A stretch of 64,000 nt of DNA from Vibrio maritimus (GCA_003263775.1 JYJJ01000006.1:248001-312000); one strand, 5' to 3'; counted from the stretch's first letter, positions 19,017 through 31,010 are shown. Program-made: numbers and translations. The notes: generated from the sequence alone by a model not told the origin.

Positions 19017-19173
19017 ACCCATCAATCTGATTGGGGTAAAGGAGACGAGTCAGTCGCTCTGAGCCAATAAGCAGCTTCTGTCCACAACGGCTACAGACAT
19101 AGTACTCTCTCACCCCCAACAGCTTCATAAATAGGCTTCGTTTTTGACGCTGTAGTGCTTCATGCTTGCACAT
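18988..19173 (-). CDS. Small zinc-ribbon-like protein
   Basis: A 61-residue basic protein with Cys2 and His4 near the N-terminus and a CSRCG knuckle at about residues 27-31, suggesting a small zinc-binding fold. A good ribosome site (GGAG, 7 bases upstream) supports translation. It converges on pcp and overlaps its last 29 bases. No function is assigned. The overlap and small size leave some doubt. Confidence 0.5.
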   Translation of the reverse strand: MCKHEALQRQKRSLFMKLLGVREYYVCSRCGQKLLIGSERLTRLLYPNQIDGFSKSDPTHI

Positions 19174-19311
19174 TTCCCTGCTCCAATGTTTATGCTAATG
19201 TGATGTTGCTTCCAACTTTATCACTGCGTGCAGGTGCAGACTATGTCGTTTAACATCAATAAGTTGATGTGCGATATCCGGTTAATAATCATTTACAAAA
19301 CGAAGTCGTGT

Positions 19312-19809
19312 CTACTGCTGATCTTTGAGCCTTGCCATATAGTAGGTGGAGATATACTCACCATCTCGAAATGCGGAACACAGTGCTTCCCCTTCGATAT
19401 CAAAACCGTATTTTGAATAAAGAGCGATAGCGGCTTTGTTGTCGGTGTTTACTTCAATATGAAGCCTGAGTAGGTTGAGCCAGTTATCCGCGAGATCTAA
19501 CACAGTTTCAATCAGCTGACTGCCTACTCCCATGCCGTGGTAGTCATCATGAACGGCAAGGCCAAAGGTAGCGCTGTGCATCAGTCTTGGGCGCTGTGAT
19601 TGAGTTAATGCGATATTGCCAACAATTTTACCATCCAGTTCTGCTACGTACGAATAGACTCCAACCGGGACATTGTTGAGTCGCTCTTGCCACATCGCGA
19701 GGGTAGAGTGGGGTAAATGCAGTGTTTCTCGCATGGCTTTTGGTTGCGAAAACAGGTCTCGCAAACCTTCAGCATCTTTTGGCTCAGTAGGTCGAATAGA
19801 TACGTTCAT
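19312..19809 (-). CDS. GNAT acetyltransferase, YhhY-like
   Basis: A 165-residue GCN5-type N-acetyltransferase. The acetyl-CoA-binding motif A is HGMGVGSQLIETVLDLADNW and a C-terminal NTDNKAAIALYSKYGFDIEG segment follows. The MWQERL, QSQRPRLMHSATFG and YYMARLK segments resemble E. coli YhhY, an acetyltransferase acting on amino acids. Exact substrate not determined. It is monocistronic, with about 118 bases to the next upstream gene. Confidence 0.88.
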   Translation of the reverse strand: MNVSIRPTEPKDAEGLRDLFSQPKAMRETLHLPHSTLAMWQERLNNVPVGVYSYVAELDGKIVGNIALTQSQRPRLMHSATFGLAVHDDYHGMGVGSQLIETVLDLADNWLNLLRLHIEVNTDNKAAIALYSKYGFDIEGEALCSAFRDGEYISTYYMARLKDQQ

Positions 19810-19927
19810 CGACGGCTCCGCTATGGTCTCTATTTGTAGGGTTTGGGTATCGAGGTTGTTGGATACTCATGTATATAACTAATTGAATTATCAGATTGTA
19901 GCAAGCAATTTTTCGACGCTGGGTAGG

Positions 19928-20926
19928 TTAGTGTCGCGATTCGAAAGTAATGGACACTAAGGCATGATCTGAACCCACATCATCGACACCGAACGTCGGG
20001 TTAACAATGTGCTTATCGGTAAGCTGATACTCAATGAGTTCGTACATTGAGTGTTCGTATTCAGGGACAAATTCACTAGAGACCAATATGTGGTCAATGC
20101 GCTGCCCAGATTCACCATAGTAATGGCTGCGAGGTGGCTTGATAGCATCTTGAGCTCGAACGGGTATGCCGTGGGGGATTAGCTTCCAGCTGTCGTGGAA
20201 GTGATAGGGAGCGATGGCAGCGCGGGAGTCACGTCTGCGATGGCGCTGCTGCGCGCGAAAGGGAGCAAACTCATCCGCAGTAAGAACATTGTTAAAGTCA
20301 CCAAGTAAAATGAATGGGCGCTTGGCTTTGCGTTTATGGCCGACGATTTGAGCATGCAGCGATAAGGCTTCTTGCTGGCGAAGCTGACTTGAGAGCGTAG
20401 AGCCTGCCAGTTCCTTTAACCACTCCGTGACGTTGTCACTTGAATCCTCGCCATCTATGACCGCTCGCTTAGACTTTAAGTGGACGTTGAAAAGATCAAA
20501 GTCGCCAAGTCCTTTAATCGATAGCGAGACATGCAGAGGCGGTCGACTGAATTCGCCGCTAAATGGCTCACATAGAGCGAGGTTGGTTTGCTTACTGATT
20601 GGGAAGCGTGAGGCAACCGCCAATGAAGGCTTGGAGTAGATGTAATCGGCTTCAATCTCAGGGAGTTGGTTATACTCAAAGTATTCGTAACCCAGCTCTG
20701 CGGTGAGGGCACGCAGCGCTTCTATGGAAAACACTTCTTGAAAAGCAATGATGTCACTGTTTAGTTCACGTAATGTGCTCTTCAACCAATTGGTTTTCTG
20801 TTGCCACTGCTTTTCGGAGTAAATATTCTCCATTTCATAGAAAGCGAAGGGCGGCTTGACAAAATTACATAAGTTGCAGGTGGTGACTTTCAATGTATTT
20901 ATTTGTGTCAAAGTATTAGACTCCAT
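19928..20926 (-). CDS. Endonuclease/exonuclease/phosphatase-family protein
   Basis: A 332-residue metal-dependent phosphohydrolase of the EEP fold. Diagnostic segments are the N-terminal VTTCNLCNF strand, the metal-binding Glu in DIIAFQEVFS, the RPFILLGDFNNV motif (Asp/Asn) and the C-terminal VGSDHALVSITF (Asp-His). RIDHILVSSEF completes the active site. No signal peptide is seen, so it is probably cytoplasmic. The substrate (nucleic acid, phosphoester or inositol phosphate) cannot be told. It is divergent from the MFS gene over a 73-base promoter region. Confidence 0.88.
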   Translation of the reverse strand: MESNTLTQINTLKVTTCNLCNFVKPPFAFYEMENIYSEKQWQQKTNWLKSTLRELNSDIIAFQEVFSIEALRALTAELGYEYFEYNQLPEIEADYIYSKPSLAVASRFPISKQTNLALCEPFSGEFSRPPLHVSLSIKGLGDFDLFNVHLKSKRAVIDGEDSSDNVTEWLKELAGSTLSSQLRQQEALSLHAQIVGHKRKAKRPFILLGDFNNVLTADEFAPFRAQQRHRRRDSRAAIAPYHFHDSWKLIPHGIPVRAQDAIKPPRSHYYGESGQRIDHILVSSEFVPEYEHSMYELIEYQLTDKHIVNPTFGVDDVGSDHALVSITFESRH

Positions 20927-20999
20927 TACAGCTTATGCCTGTCATATTGTTTCAGGTCGTCAGTGAGCATATAAGAATAACGCTTTCAAAGGAATCACC

Positions 21000-22187
21000 A
21001 TGTCTCAAGCGAAAACCGAACCTGCTTGGCGAACGCCGCAGAACTTTCTCATCATTATATCCATTATAGTGCCCATCGCGTTTTCCAGTTGGATGGCACT
21101 GCTTAATAACTTTGTTATTGAGAAAGCTAACTTTGACGGCTCAGATATCGGACTGCTTCAGAGCGTACGTGAAATTCCAGGGTTTTTAGCCTTTACGACG
21201 GTCTTTGTTCTACTGTTCATTCGTGAGCAGAAATTCATGATCATATCGCTGCTGCTGCTGACTGCGGGTACCGCGATAACGGGCTTGTTCCCATCGGTGG
21301 CAGGTTTGCTCATTACGACACTTATTATGTCTACCGGCTTTCACTACTTCGAGACACTTAAACAATCGCTTTCCTTGCAATGGCTCAGCAAGGAAGAGGC
21401 ACCTGAAGTGTTAGGTAAACTAATCTCAGTGGGCGCATTGGCCTCGCTTTTGACCTACGCAGGTCTTTGGGTGATGGTTGAGGTTTTCAAGCTCGACTAC
21501 GTATGGGTTTACGGTATTTCTGGCGGTGTTGGTTTTGTTTTGGTGCTGTTTATCGCTTTTGCATTCCCTCAGTTTAAAACAGATACCCCTCAAACCAAGA
21601 AGCTTGTGCTCAAGAAGCGTTACTGGCTTTACTACGCCCTGACGTTTATGAGTGGTGCGCGACGTCAGATCTTCACAGTATTCGCGGGCTTTTTAATGGT
21701 CGAGAAGTTTGGATACAGCGTGTCTGATATCACTTTGCTGTTCTTGATTAACTACCTGTTTAACTTTTTATTCGCGAAAAAGATTGGCCGATTTATTGGC
21801 ATCGTTGGTGAGCGTAAGGCGCTGATGGTGGAGTACGTTGGACTGATTTTCGTGTTCGTAGGCTATGGTTTAGTGCAAACCGCTGAATGGGCTGCGGCGC
21901 TGTATGTGATTGATCACCTGTTCTTTGCGTTAGCGCTGGCTATCAAAACTTACTTCCAAAAGATTGCAGATCCGGCCGATATGGCCTCGACTGCTGGGGT
22001 TTCGTTCACGATTAACCACATTGCCGCGGTCGTGATTCCGGTGTCGTTTGGGTTTATTTGGCTGATTTCACCGTCGAGTGTGTTTTACATTGGCGCTGCC
22101 ATGGCGGCTGTGTCGTTGGTGTTGTCGTTGAATATTCCGAAGAAGCCGGAAGAGGGGAATGAGGTTCGGGTTTTGAAGTGGGGTTGA
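21000..22187 (+). CDS. MFS transporter
   Basis: An inner-membrane carrier of 395 residues with about twelve hydrophobic segments in two six-helix halves separated by a basic loop (QFKTDTPQTKKLVLKKRYW). AAAGGA lies 7 bases before the ATG. The substrate is not evident and no catabolic partner adjoins. Divergence from the EEP hydrolase gene may mean shared control. Confidence 0.85.
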   Translation: MSQAKTEPAWRTPQNFLIIISIIVPIAFSSWMALLNNFVIEKANFDGSDIGLLQSVREIPGFLAFTTVFVLLFIREQKFMIISLLLLTAGTAITGLFPSVAGLLITTLIMSTGFHYFETLKQSLSLQWLSKEEAPEVLGKLISVGALASLLTYAGLWVMVEVFKLDYVWVYGISGGVGFVLVLFIAFAFPQFKTDTPQTKKLVLKKRYWLYYALTFMSGARRQIFTVFAGFLMVEKFGYSVSDITLLFLINYLFNFLFAKKIGRFIGIVGERKALMVEYVGLIFVFVGYGLVQTAEWAAALYVIDHLFFALALAIKTYFQKIADPADMASTAGVSFTINHIAAVVIPVSFGFIWLISPSSVFYIGAAMAAVSLVLSLNIPKKPEEGNEVRVLKWG

Positions 22188-22227
22188 TGGTGATTGGTTG
22201 ATCATTTGCTGTGAGTTCAACGTTTTA

Positions 22228-22374
22228 TACCCCTCTAGCTCCCCCTATATTAGGGGGAGAACAGTAGGCTCGTTCCTATCGTCACATCGCGCTATGTTTT
22301 AGGTGAGGCGACGCGCAGCGAGCTATTACTCCTCCCCTTAAAAGCGGGGCGCGTAGCGGGAGGCTGGGAGGGTA
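22228..22374. repeat. Small inverted-repeat element (MITE/REP-like), about 147 bp
   Basis: The intergenic stretch is bounded by imperfect terminal inverted repeats: TACCCCTCTAGCTCCC at 22228-22243 and GGGAGGCTGGGAGGGTA at 22358-22374. Inside it, a perfect 9-bp stem CTCCCCCTA / TAGGGGGAG (22239-22247, 22251-22259) and a second CTCCCC/GGGG-rich hairpin mirror each other near the ends. No ORF is present. The structure fits a non-autonomous miniature element or dispersed palindromic repeat. Copy number must be checked elsewhere in the genome. Confidence 0.5.
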
Positions 22375-22406
22375 AATACGATGAACTCAAGTCATTTCAC
22401 CACAAC

Positions 22407-24595
<2,189 letters not shown>

Positions 24596-24605
24596 ATTCA
24601 TCTCC

Positions 24606-24909
24606 AGTTTTAAAACTGTGAACTAACGAAAGACCTCAGAATTCCTTTTGGTTCAATGGGCTATTCTGATGGACGCCTGAATCAATTTGATTCTATGTAA
24701 CAGCAGCAGAAATAGCCTCGTTTAAACTCACAATAAGTGTAAATTCGCGTAACCAATATCTGCTACAGACTGTTTGTTGAAAACTATTCGCTTAAAACCA
24801 TCTGTTTAAAACTAACTGCTACATTCATTATGAGATGCAATGGGCGGTTTGAAAATTTGACATTTTCTATCTTTTCGATAGGAAACTCCTATCAAAAGTA
24901 AGGATATAA
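24606..24909. promoter_or_regulatory. katG upstream region with OxyR-like site
   Basis: No gene is visible between katG and the NhaC gene's terminator. At 24867-24892 the tetrads CTAT-N7-ATAG-N7-CTAT occur with exact spacing, followed after 7 more bases by AAGG. That is three perfect and one degenerate element of the OxyR ATAG-N7-CTAT pattern. It lies about 270 bases upstream of the katG start, so the promoter may be distal or the 5' leader long. Confidence 0.6.
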
Positions 24910-24941
24910 AAAAGGGATGCCTGCTGAGTGGCATCCCTTTT
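24910..24941 (-). terminator. Terminator of the puuA-nhaC unit
   Basis: A 12-bp perfect stem (AAAAGGGATGCC / GGCATCCCTTTT) with an 8-base loop is followed on the minus strand by a run of six T residues. It lies 28 bases past the antiporter stop codon. Confidence 0.9.
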
Positions 24942-24969
24942 GGATTCTCATTGAACTTGCTAACGGGTG

Positions 24970-26443
24970 TTAAGCAACCACAATGAAGAATAGGGTAGTA
25001 GCAACAATACCGATAAGCGCGTATGGGAACTGAGTCGTTGCGTGTTGCATTGACGTACAGCCAGAGCCCTGAGCCGAAAGTACGGTTGAATCACTAAAGA
25101 AACATGAGTGGCTACCTGCCGCCGATGCTGAAAGCATTGCTGCAATCGTTAGGTGTAGCGGCACACCAATTTGCTCTGCAAGTGGCAGGATGATTGGCAT
25201 GGCAACCGCAAACGTACCCCATGAAGATGCCGATGCGAATACTAGACCTCCTGTGACCAAGAAGATCAGAGCAGGGAAGTACTGAGCAGATAGATAAGGC
25301 TAACAGTCTCGATAACGTATTGTGTTAAACCAAGCGAGTCGTTAACGCTTTTTAGCATAAAGCCGCCGATAACTGTTGCGAGTGGAAGCAACATGACCTT
25401 GATACCGTCGTAAACTGCATCAAACAGTTCATTCATGGTTACAAGCTTTTGGAAGCCGTAGAAACAGATGGTGAAGATAATAGCGACAAACACACCTGCA
25501 AGTAGGTCGATACCAAAGTACCAAGATGCACCCACTAGCACGACCATAGGCAATAGGAAGTTGATAAGCCCCATTGTTGGATTTGAGTGCGCTTTGATGT
25601 CTGAACCGAAATCGATGTCTACAGCACCATCTGGCTTCACTTGACCATTGCGTGCACGCTCTTCCGCTTTTTTCATCGCGCCTAGGTCTGGCATTTTGCC
25701 AATCGCCACAAGGAATACGATACCAAGCGTTACCCAGCCGTAAGCCATATAAGGAATAGCTTGGATGTACGCTGCGATACCTTGCCCCGGCTCTGCCACT
25801 TCATTGGCCTCTAGAAGGGAGCTGAAAAAGATAGCCCAAGTTGAGATAGGAACTAGGATACAAATAGGCGCAGCGGTTGAATCGACAAGATAAGCCAGCT
25901 TTTCACGTGAGACTTGATAGCATCGGTGATTTTCTTCATAGATGACGAGATAGCAATCGCGTTCAAGTAGTCGTCGATGAAGATCAAGATGCCCAAGAAG
26001 AAGGTCATCAGTAGTGACTGATTGCGACTTTTAACCTTGTTGACCAACATATCGCTGAAACTAAGGATACTGCCGCCTTTCTCTAGAATGGCAATCAGAC
26101 CACCCATCAAGCCACACACTAGAATGATCCATGCAATGGTCTCATTCATCATCACATCCATAGAGATACCAACGATTTGCTCAACGGCTTGCGTTGGGTC
26201 GAGAAGGAGCACACCGGCAATCGTGCCGCTAAACAGTGCTTCGACCGTTCTATGAGTGGTGAGTGCGAACACCAATACTAACGAGGTAGGGAGTAAAGCT
26301 AACCAGCCGTAGCTTTCGCCTTCCACGTGATTCAATCCAATTGAGGTAAAAGTAATAAACAAAAAGACAATGGTCAGGCTGACCGCCAAATGTTTACTGC
26401 TAATTTTGAGCGGCGCCTCCAGCGCCTTTGTCTGCGTAGTCAT
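24970..26443 (-). CDS. NhaC-family Na+/H+ antiporter-like transporter (two frameshifts as read)
   Basis: An inner-membrane carrier of the NhaC family. Three consecutive pieces in different frames (26443-25853, 25799-25266, 25260-24970) form one 491-residue protein when one base is added at 25914-25915 (restoring KVSREKLAYLVDSTAAP) and one at 25298-25299 (restoring VSPYLSAQYFPALIF). Motifs include DDYLNAIAISSSM and ASAAGSHSCFFSDSTVLSAQG. It starts 15 bases after puuA, so it is cotranscribed with a glutamylpolyamine synthetase. That suggests it may carry a polyamine or related amine, or support uptake, rather than general Na+ homeostasis. The substrate is inferred from context. Confidence 0.8.
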
Positions 26444-26458
26444 AAACTTATTCCTTTG

Positions 26459-27805
26459 TTATGCAGAGTGAAGCATCCAGTCGATCTCAAGCGGGGTAAT
26501 GATGCGCTCAAATTCGGCCAGTTCACTTCGTTTACAAGCGAGATACATATCAATAAAGTCCTGGGAGAAATACGTGCCTAACTCACTGTTATCCAGTTGT
26601 GTTAGGGCATCGGACATGCGTGTTGGCAGATCGATGGCATTTTCACTTAGGGCTGGTGGACACTGTTCTTGGGTATAGTTATCACTCGCTAATACTGCGG
26701 AAAGTACTACTGCAGCGAGAATGTAAGGGTTAACATCCGCACCAGCGATGCGGTGTTCAATACGACGGTTTTTACCATCGCTAATCGGTACGCGAAGTGC
26801 GACTCCTCGGTGGTTCTCACCCCAATCTGCACGTGTCGGTACATAGGCACCAGGTACAAATCGACGGTAAGAGTTCACGTTCGGGCAAAGTAGCGCCATC
26901 GCGTCCGGAATTTGGGATAACATCGCTGCCATTGTTTGGAAGAACAACGGACTTGCTGAGTCATCCTCATTATTAGTAAATAGGTTATCGCCTTGCTCGT
27001 TGATGAGGCTGATGTGCATGTGCTGACCGTTTCCTGCTTCTTCGAGGAACGGCTTCGCCATAAAGGTGGCGTCAAAACCATGCTTGTGAGCGATTTGTTT
27101 GATTAGACGTTTTGAAAAGACGATTTCATCGCAAACACGCAGTACGTCTTTAGAGTGGTTGAAGTTGATTTCGAACTGACCTGGTGCAGACTCCGCTAGC
27201 GCACCTGCTGTGTTCAAACCTTGGTCGGCCGCTGCGGCGTTGAGTTCTGATAAGAAGTCGGCATAGTCATCAAGGCCATCGACATCATAAACTTCGGTGT
27301 CTCGTTCTCTCTTATTCTTAGTTGGGTTGATAGCAGTTTGCAGCTCCCCATTCTCGCCGCGCACTTTATCGATAAGATAGAATTCAAGCTCAAGCGCCAC
27401 GACTGGGAATTGATTTCTAGCGTGTAGGGTATCCACCATACGTTCAACAATATTGCGGATAAATAGACGATGTGGCGTTTTTCCGTCATCTTCCATCATT
27501 GAAAGCAATACCTGCCCCGTCCCTTCTTTCGCCGTCGGTAACAGTGTTCCAGAAACAGGGAAACAAAGGTTATCAGGTTCACCAAGGTCTTCACCCAATC
27601 CAGCCGATTCAACAACAGCGCCTTTGGTATCCAGAGTAATAGTAGAAAGGGGGAGGGCGACACCTTTAGCGAGCTTTTCAAGTGCGTCTACTGGGATGCG
27701 TTTGCCGCGAGGCGTGGCGTTGAGATCGGTAAATATGACGTCTACATATTGAATCTCTGGCCAGTTTTGTCGAAAATTTTTAACTTCCTGTAAATAGGTA
27801 TCCAT
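26459..27805 (-). CDS. puuA: Gamma-glutamylputrescine synthetase (glutamine-synthetase family)
   Basis: This cytoplasmic ATP-dependent ligase joins glutamate to putrescine, the first step of the gamma-glutamylated putrescine pathway. Its 448 residues show the glutamine-synthetase fold: VVALELEFYL, ESAPGQFEINFNHS, AKPFLEEAGNGQHMHISL and the RRIEHRIAGADVNPY C-terminal motif. Glutamine synthetase itself is excluded by context, because puuD, puuC, puuB and puuR follow on the opposite strand. AGGAG precedes the ATG. A divergent promoter region carries candidate PuuR sites. Confidence 0.88.
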   Translation of the reverse strand: MDTYLQEVKNFRQNWPEIQYVDVIFTDLNATPRGKRIPVDALEKLAKGVALPLSTITLDTKGAVVESAGLGEDLGEPDNLCFPVSGTLLPTAKEGTGQVLLSMMEDDGKTPHRLFIRNIVERMVDTLHARNQFPVVALELEFYLIDKVRGENGELQTAINPTKNKRERDTEVYDVDGLDDYADFLSELNAAAADQGLNTAGALAESAPGQFEINFNHSKDVLRVCDEIVFSKRLIKQIAHKHGFDATFMAKPFLEEAGNGQHMHISLINEQGDNLFTNNEDDSASPLFFQTMAAMLSQIPDAMALLCPNVNSYRRFVPGAYVPTRADWGENHRGVALRVPISDGKNRRIEHRIAGADVNPYILAAVVLSAVLASDNYTQEQCPPALSENAIDLPTRMSDALTQLDNSELGTYFSQDFIDMYLACKRSELAEFERIITPLEIDWMLHSA

Positions 27806-28151
27806 CTTTACTACTCCTAGTGGCCCTGCTTCGTTGACGTGAAAGTTGAGGTGTTTAACAAATTGAACACAAAAACCTTGCTTGAATTAGGGGTTTTGGC
27901 TGAATTATAACTTTATATCATTGTTTTTATTGTCTTTTGTTTAATCTGGTGATTATTTCTACCGTGTTAAACGTTAACCAATTTGTAACAGTTGATCGCC
28001 TTTTGCTCAATATATCGAGCTAAATTAGTGCTTTTTTTGAACGAATTAGAGATCAAGGTCACGATTTGGCATCTATTTTTAACGATGCTGTTGATAATTT
28101 TGTACATGGGTTGTACGGTTTTTGTTAAATAAATCGAACGTGAGTGTGACA
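27806..28151. promoter_or_regulatory. puuA-puuD divergent control region
   Basis: An AT-rich region without ORFs. Related sequences AAATTGAACAC (27860-27870) and AAATCGAACG (28131-28140) lie next to the two divergent start regions. Both resemble the asymmetric PuuR site of E. coli (ending ATGAACA) only loosely. A further inverted pair GTACA/TGTAC (28102-28106, 28112-28116) precedes puuD. Regulation by the adjacent puuR product is likely, but the exact sites are uncertain. Confidence 0.4.
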
Positions 28152-28898
28152 ATGTCTGAGATTAGAAAACCAATAATAGGACTCGTAAGCTGTAAGAAAG
28201 AGCTCGCTGGCTATCACATACAGGCATTGAATGAGTTCTACCTTCAGGCGGTGAAAGATTTTGGTGGTACACCAATCATTCTGCCATCGGCAATAGAAGC
28301 GGATGAGTTGGATCGAGTATTGGCTGTCTGTGACGGACTATTGTTTCCGGGAAGCCATTCTAACGTAGCGCCACATCGCTATAACGGCAGCCACGAAGAG
28401 AAAAAGAAAGATGAAGCGCGTGATGAGCTATCTATCCAGCTGATTCGCCGTGCGATAGACATGAACATTCCATGTCTGGGTATTTGTCGCGGCTTCCAAG
28501 AAATGAACGTGGCACTGGGTGGTAGCTTAGATCCGGCGGTACATGAGTCAGGTTATCAAGATCATCGTGAAAATGAGTCGAAAGATTTTACCGAGAAGTA
28601 CGCGCCAGCTCACCCGGTATTTGTTGAAGGTGACGGTGTGTTTAAAGAGTGGCTGGTCAATGCCAAATGGGAAGATACCAGCAAGTTTGATGTTAATACC
28701 CTTCATAACCAAGGGGTTAAACAGCTCGGTTCAGTACTAAAAGTGGAAGCAAAAGCTCCGGATGGTCTTATAGAAGCGTTTAGCTTACCGGGGCAAAAAT
28801 ACTTTGTTGGCGTGCAGTGGCACCCAGAATGGGAAGCAAAACACAATCATTTCTCACAAATTTTGTTTAAAGAATTTATTATGTCAGCTTCCCAATAA
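28152..28898 (+). CDS. puuD: Gamma-glutamyl-gamma-aminobutyrate hydrolase
   Basis: A class I glutamine-amidotransferase-like hydrolase that frees GABA from gamma-glutamyl-GABA, the last step of the Puu pathway. The start is set at the ATG at 28152; the frame is open upstream to a TTG at 28122. From there it has 248 residues with nucleophile Cys112 (PCLGICRGFQEMNVALGG) and the His-Glu pair in GVQWHPEWE. PGSHSNVAPHRY is also typical of PuuD. puuR follows after 16 bases. Confidence 0.93.
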   Translation: MSEIRKPIIGLVSCKKELAGYHIQALNEFYLQAVKDFGGTPIILPSAIEADELDRVLAVCDGLLFPGSHSNVAPHRYNGSHEEKKKDEARDELSIQLIRRAIDMNIPCLGICRGFQEMNVALGGSLDPAVHESGYQDHRENESKDFTEKYAPAHPVFVEGDGVFKEWLVNAKWEDTSKFDVNTLHNQGVKQLGSVLKVEAKAPDGLIEAFSLPGQKYFVGVQWHPEWEAKHNHFSQILFKEFIMSASQ

Positions 28899-28914
28899 TT
28901 TAGAGGCTGAATGC

Positions 28915-29472
28915 ATGGATAACCACCAGATTGGTAAAAATATTGCTCAACTAAGAAAAGAGCGCGGACTTTCACAACGAGAACTGGCGGAGCGAGCGGG
29001 CATTACACATAGTGCTATCTCATCCATTGAAAATGCCAAAGTGAGTCCTTCGGTGAGTTCTCTGCAAAAAATAGTGAACGTTTTTTCCTTGTCGCTTTCG
29101 GAGTTTTTCACTCTTGAGCAGCAAGAAAACAAAGAAGTTAAGGTTGTAATTAAACCAGAAGATTTGATTGAAATTGGTAGCGAAACGGTATCGATGTTGC
29201 TGGTCAACAATGGCAGCAACAAACAAGAAATTGGATTTTTGATAGAGGAATACGCTCCTAAAAGTACGACAGGAGCATCCAATATTAAGCATGACGGAGA
29301 GGAAGTCGGCACCGTATTGAGCGGTGAAGTCGAACTAGAGTACAACGGTGAAACCTATCTGATTAAAGAAGGCGAATCCTATGTCATCGACACGACTATC
29401 CCACACAAATTTACTAATTACTCCGATAAGGCTTGCAGAATGATAAGTGCTCATACACCAAAAGCATTCTAG
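28915..29472 (+). CDS. puuR: HTH/cupin repressor of putrescine utilisation
   Basis: A 185-residue regulator with an N-terminal XRE-type helix-turn-helix (IAQLRKERGLSQRELAERAG, then AISSIENAKVSPSVSSLQKI) and a C-terminal cupin domain (GEEVGTVLSGEVELEYNGE, then EGESYVIDTTIPHKF). This is the PuuR architecture, in which putrescine relieves repression. The start at 28915 is fixed by GAGG 8 bases upstream; the longer frame from 28804 lies within puuD. It is embedded in the operon it most likely controls. Confidence 0.9.
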   Translation: MDNHQIGKNIAQLRKERGLSQRELAERAGITHSAISSIENAKVSPSVSSLQKIVNVFSLSLSEFFTLEQQENKEVKVVIKPEDLIEIGSETVSMLLVNNGSNKQEIGFLIEEYAPKSTTGASNIKHDGEEVGTVLSGEVELEYNGETYLIKEGESYVIDTTIPHKFTNYSDKACRMISAHTPKAF

Positions 29473-29498
29473 CGCCTTGAGGTAACCAAGGAGAGCGT

Positions 29499-30982
29499 AT
29501 GAAAACGCAACAACAATGGATTGAACAACGAGAAGCGCAGGTGATTGAACAGCGCGCTTTTCTTAACGGTGAATACACAGCCGCTGTCGATGAAACGACA
29601 CTTGAAGTGGTCAACCCTGCCACTGATGAGATCATCGCGAACATCGCTCGCTGTAAATCTGCCGACGTCGATCTTGCCGTTGAATACGCGAAAAGAGCCT
29701 TTAAAAAGGGCGAATGGAGCAAAGCTCTCCAGCACACAGAAAATCTGTACTGACCAAGTTTGCTGATCTTATCGACGAAAACGTTGAAGCATTAGCACTT
29801 CTTGAAACCCTTGATACGGGTAAACCTATTTCTCACAGTGTTTCTACAGACATTCCAGGCGCAGCTAAATCCATTCGTTGGTACGCAGAGGCGATCGACA
29901 AAGTATATGGCGAAGTTGCTCCAACCGAAAAAGACGTCCACGCGTTCGTATCTCACCAAGCAATCGGTGTGGTAGCGGCTGTGGTTCCTTGGAACTTCCC
30001 TTTGTGGATTGGCTGTTGGAAACTCGGCCCTGCGCTGGCTGCAGGAAACAGCGTGATTCTTAAACCATCTGAAAAGTCCTCTTTGACGGCCATTTTCTTA
30101 GGCAAGCTCGCGAATGAAGCGGGGATCCCTGCTGGCGTATTCCAAGTTATTACTGGCTTTGGTCATGAAGCGGGTGAAGCACTTGCTCGACACAACGGGG
30201 TTGATTGTATTGCCTTTACTGGCTCAACACGTGTCGCTGGTCATCTCATGATCGCATCTGGTGAAACTAACCTAAAACGCGTATGGGCAGAAGCGGGCGG
30301 TAAGAATGCCAATATTGTTTTTGAAGATTACGCCGACCTTGATGGCGCTGCTGCTGAAACGGCTGCCGGTTGTTTCTACAACCAAGGTGAAGTATGCGTG
30401 GCGGCAACTCGACTGCTGGTGCATGAAAGCATTAAAGATGCCTTTATCGATAAAGTGATTAGCGCAGCACAACGTTTCATGCCTAAAGATCCAATGGATC
30501 CAACGTCTTCAATGGGTGCGCTGATTGACCGTGAACACAAAGCCAAAGTATTGGATTACGTCAAACTTGGCGAGCAAGCCGGTGCGGTTGTACGCTGCGG
30601 CGGCGATGTTGAAGGAAAAGGCGCGTTCGTCGAACCTATCATCCTAGACAATGTAAATAACCAAATGCGGGTTGCTCAAGAAGAGATTTTTGGCCCAGTA
30701 CTTTGCGTTATTCCTTTCAAAACTGAACAAGAAGCCATAGCTATCGCCAACGACTCTCAATACGGTCTGGGCGCAGCGCTATGGAGTGACAACATCAATC
30801 GCGTACACCGAGTCGCTAAGCAATTAGAGGCAGGATCTGTGTGGGTGAACAACTACAACGAGGGCGATATGACCGTCCCATTCGGTGGATTCAAGATGAG
30901 TGGTAACGGACGCGACAAGTCCATCCATGCTATTGAAAAATTTACCGAAACCAAAACAACCTGGATTCGTCTCCACCGTTAA
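29499..30982 (+). CDS. puuC: Gamma-glutamyl-gamma-aminobutyraldehyde dehydrogenase (frameshifted as read)
   Basis: An NAD(P)+-dependent aldehyde dehydrogenase oxidising gamma-glutamyl-aminobutyraldehyde. AAGGAG precedes the ATG at 29499. The frame breaks at the AAA 29721-29723: one added A gives KGEWSKSSPAHRKSVLTKFADLIDE and a 494-residue protein, the PuuC length. The motifs VPWNFPLWIG, FTGSTRVAGHL, Glu in WAEAGGKN and catalytic Cys in YNQGEVCVAATR are present. It lies between puuR and puuB. The frameshift is probably a read error. Confidence 0.9.
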
Positions 30983-31010
30983 GCCCGAAGCCGTTATTAC
31001 AAGGAATAGA

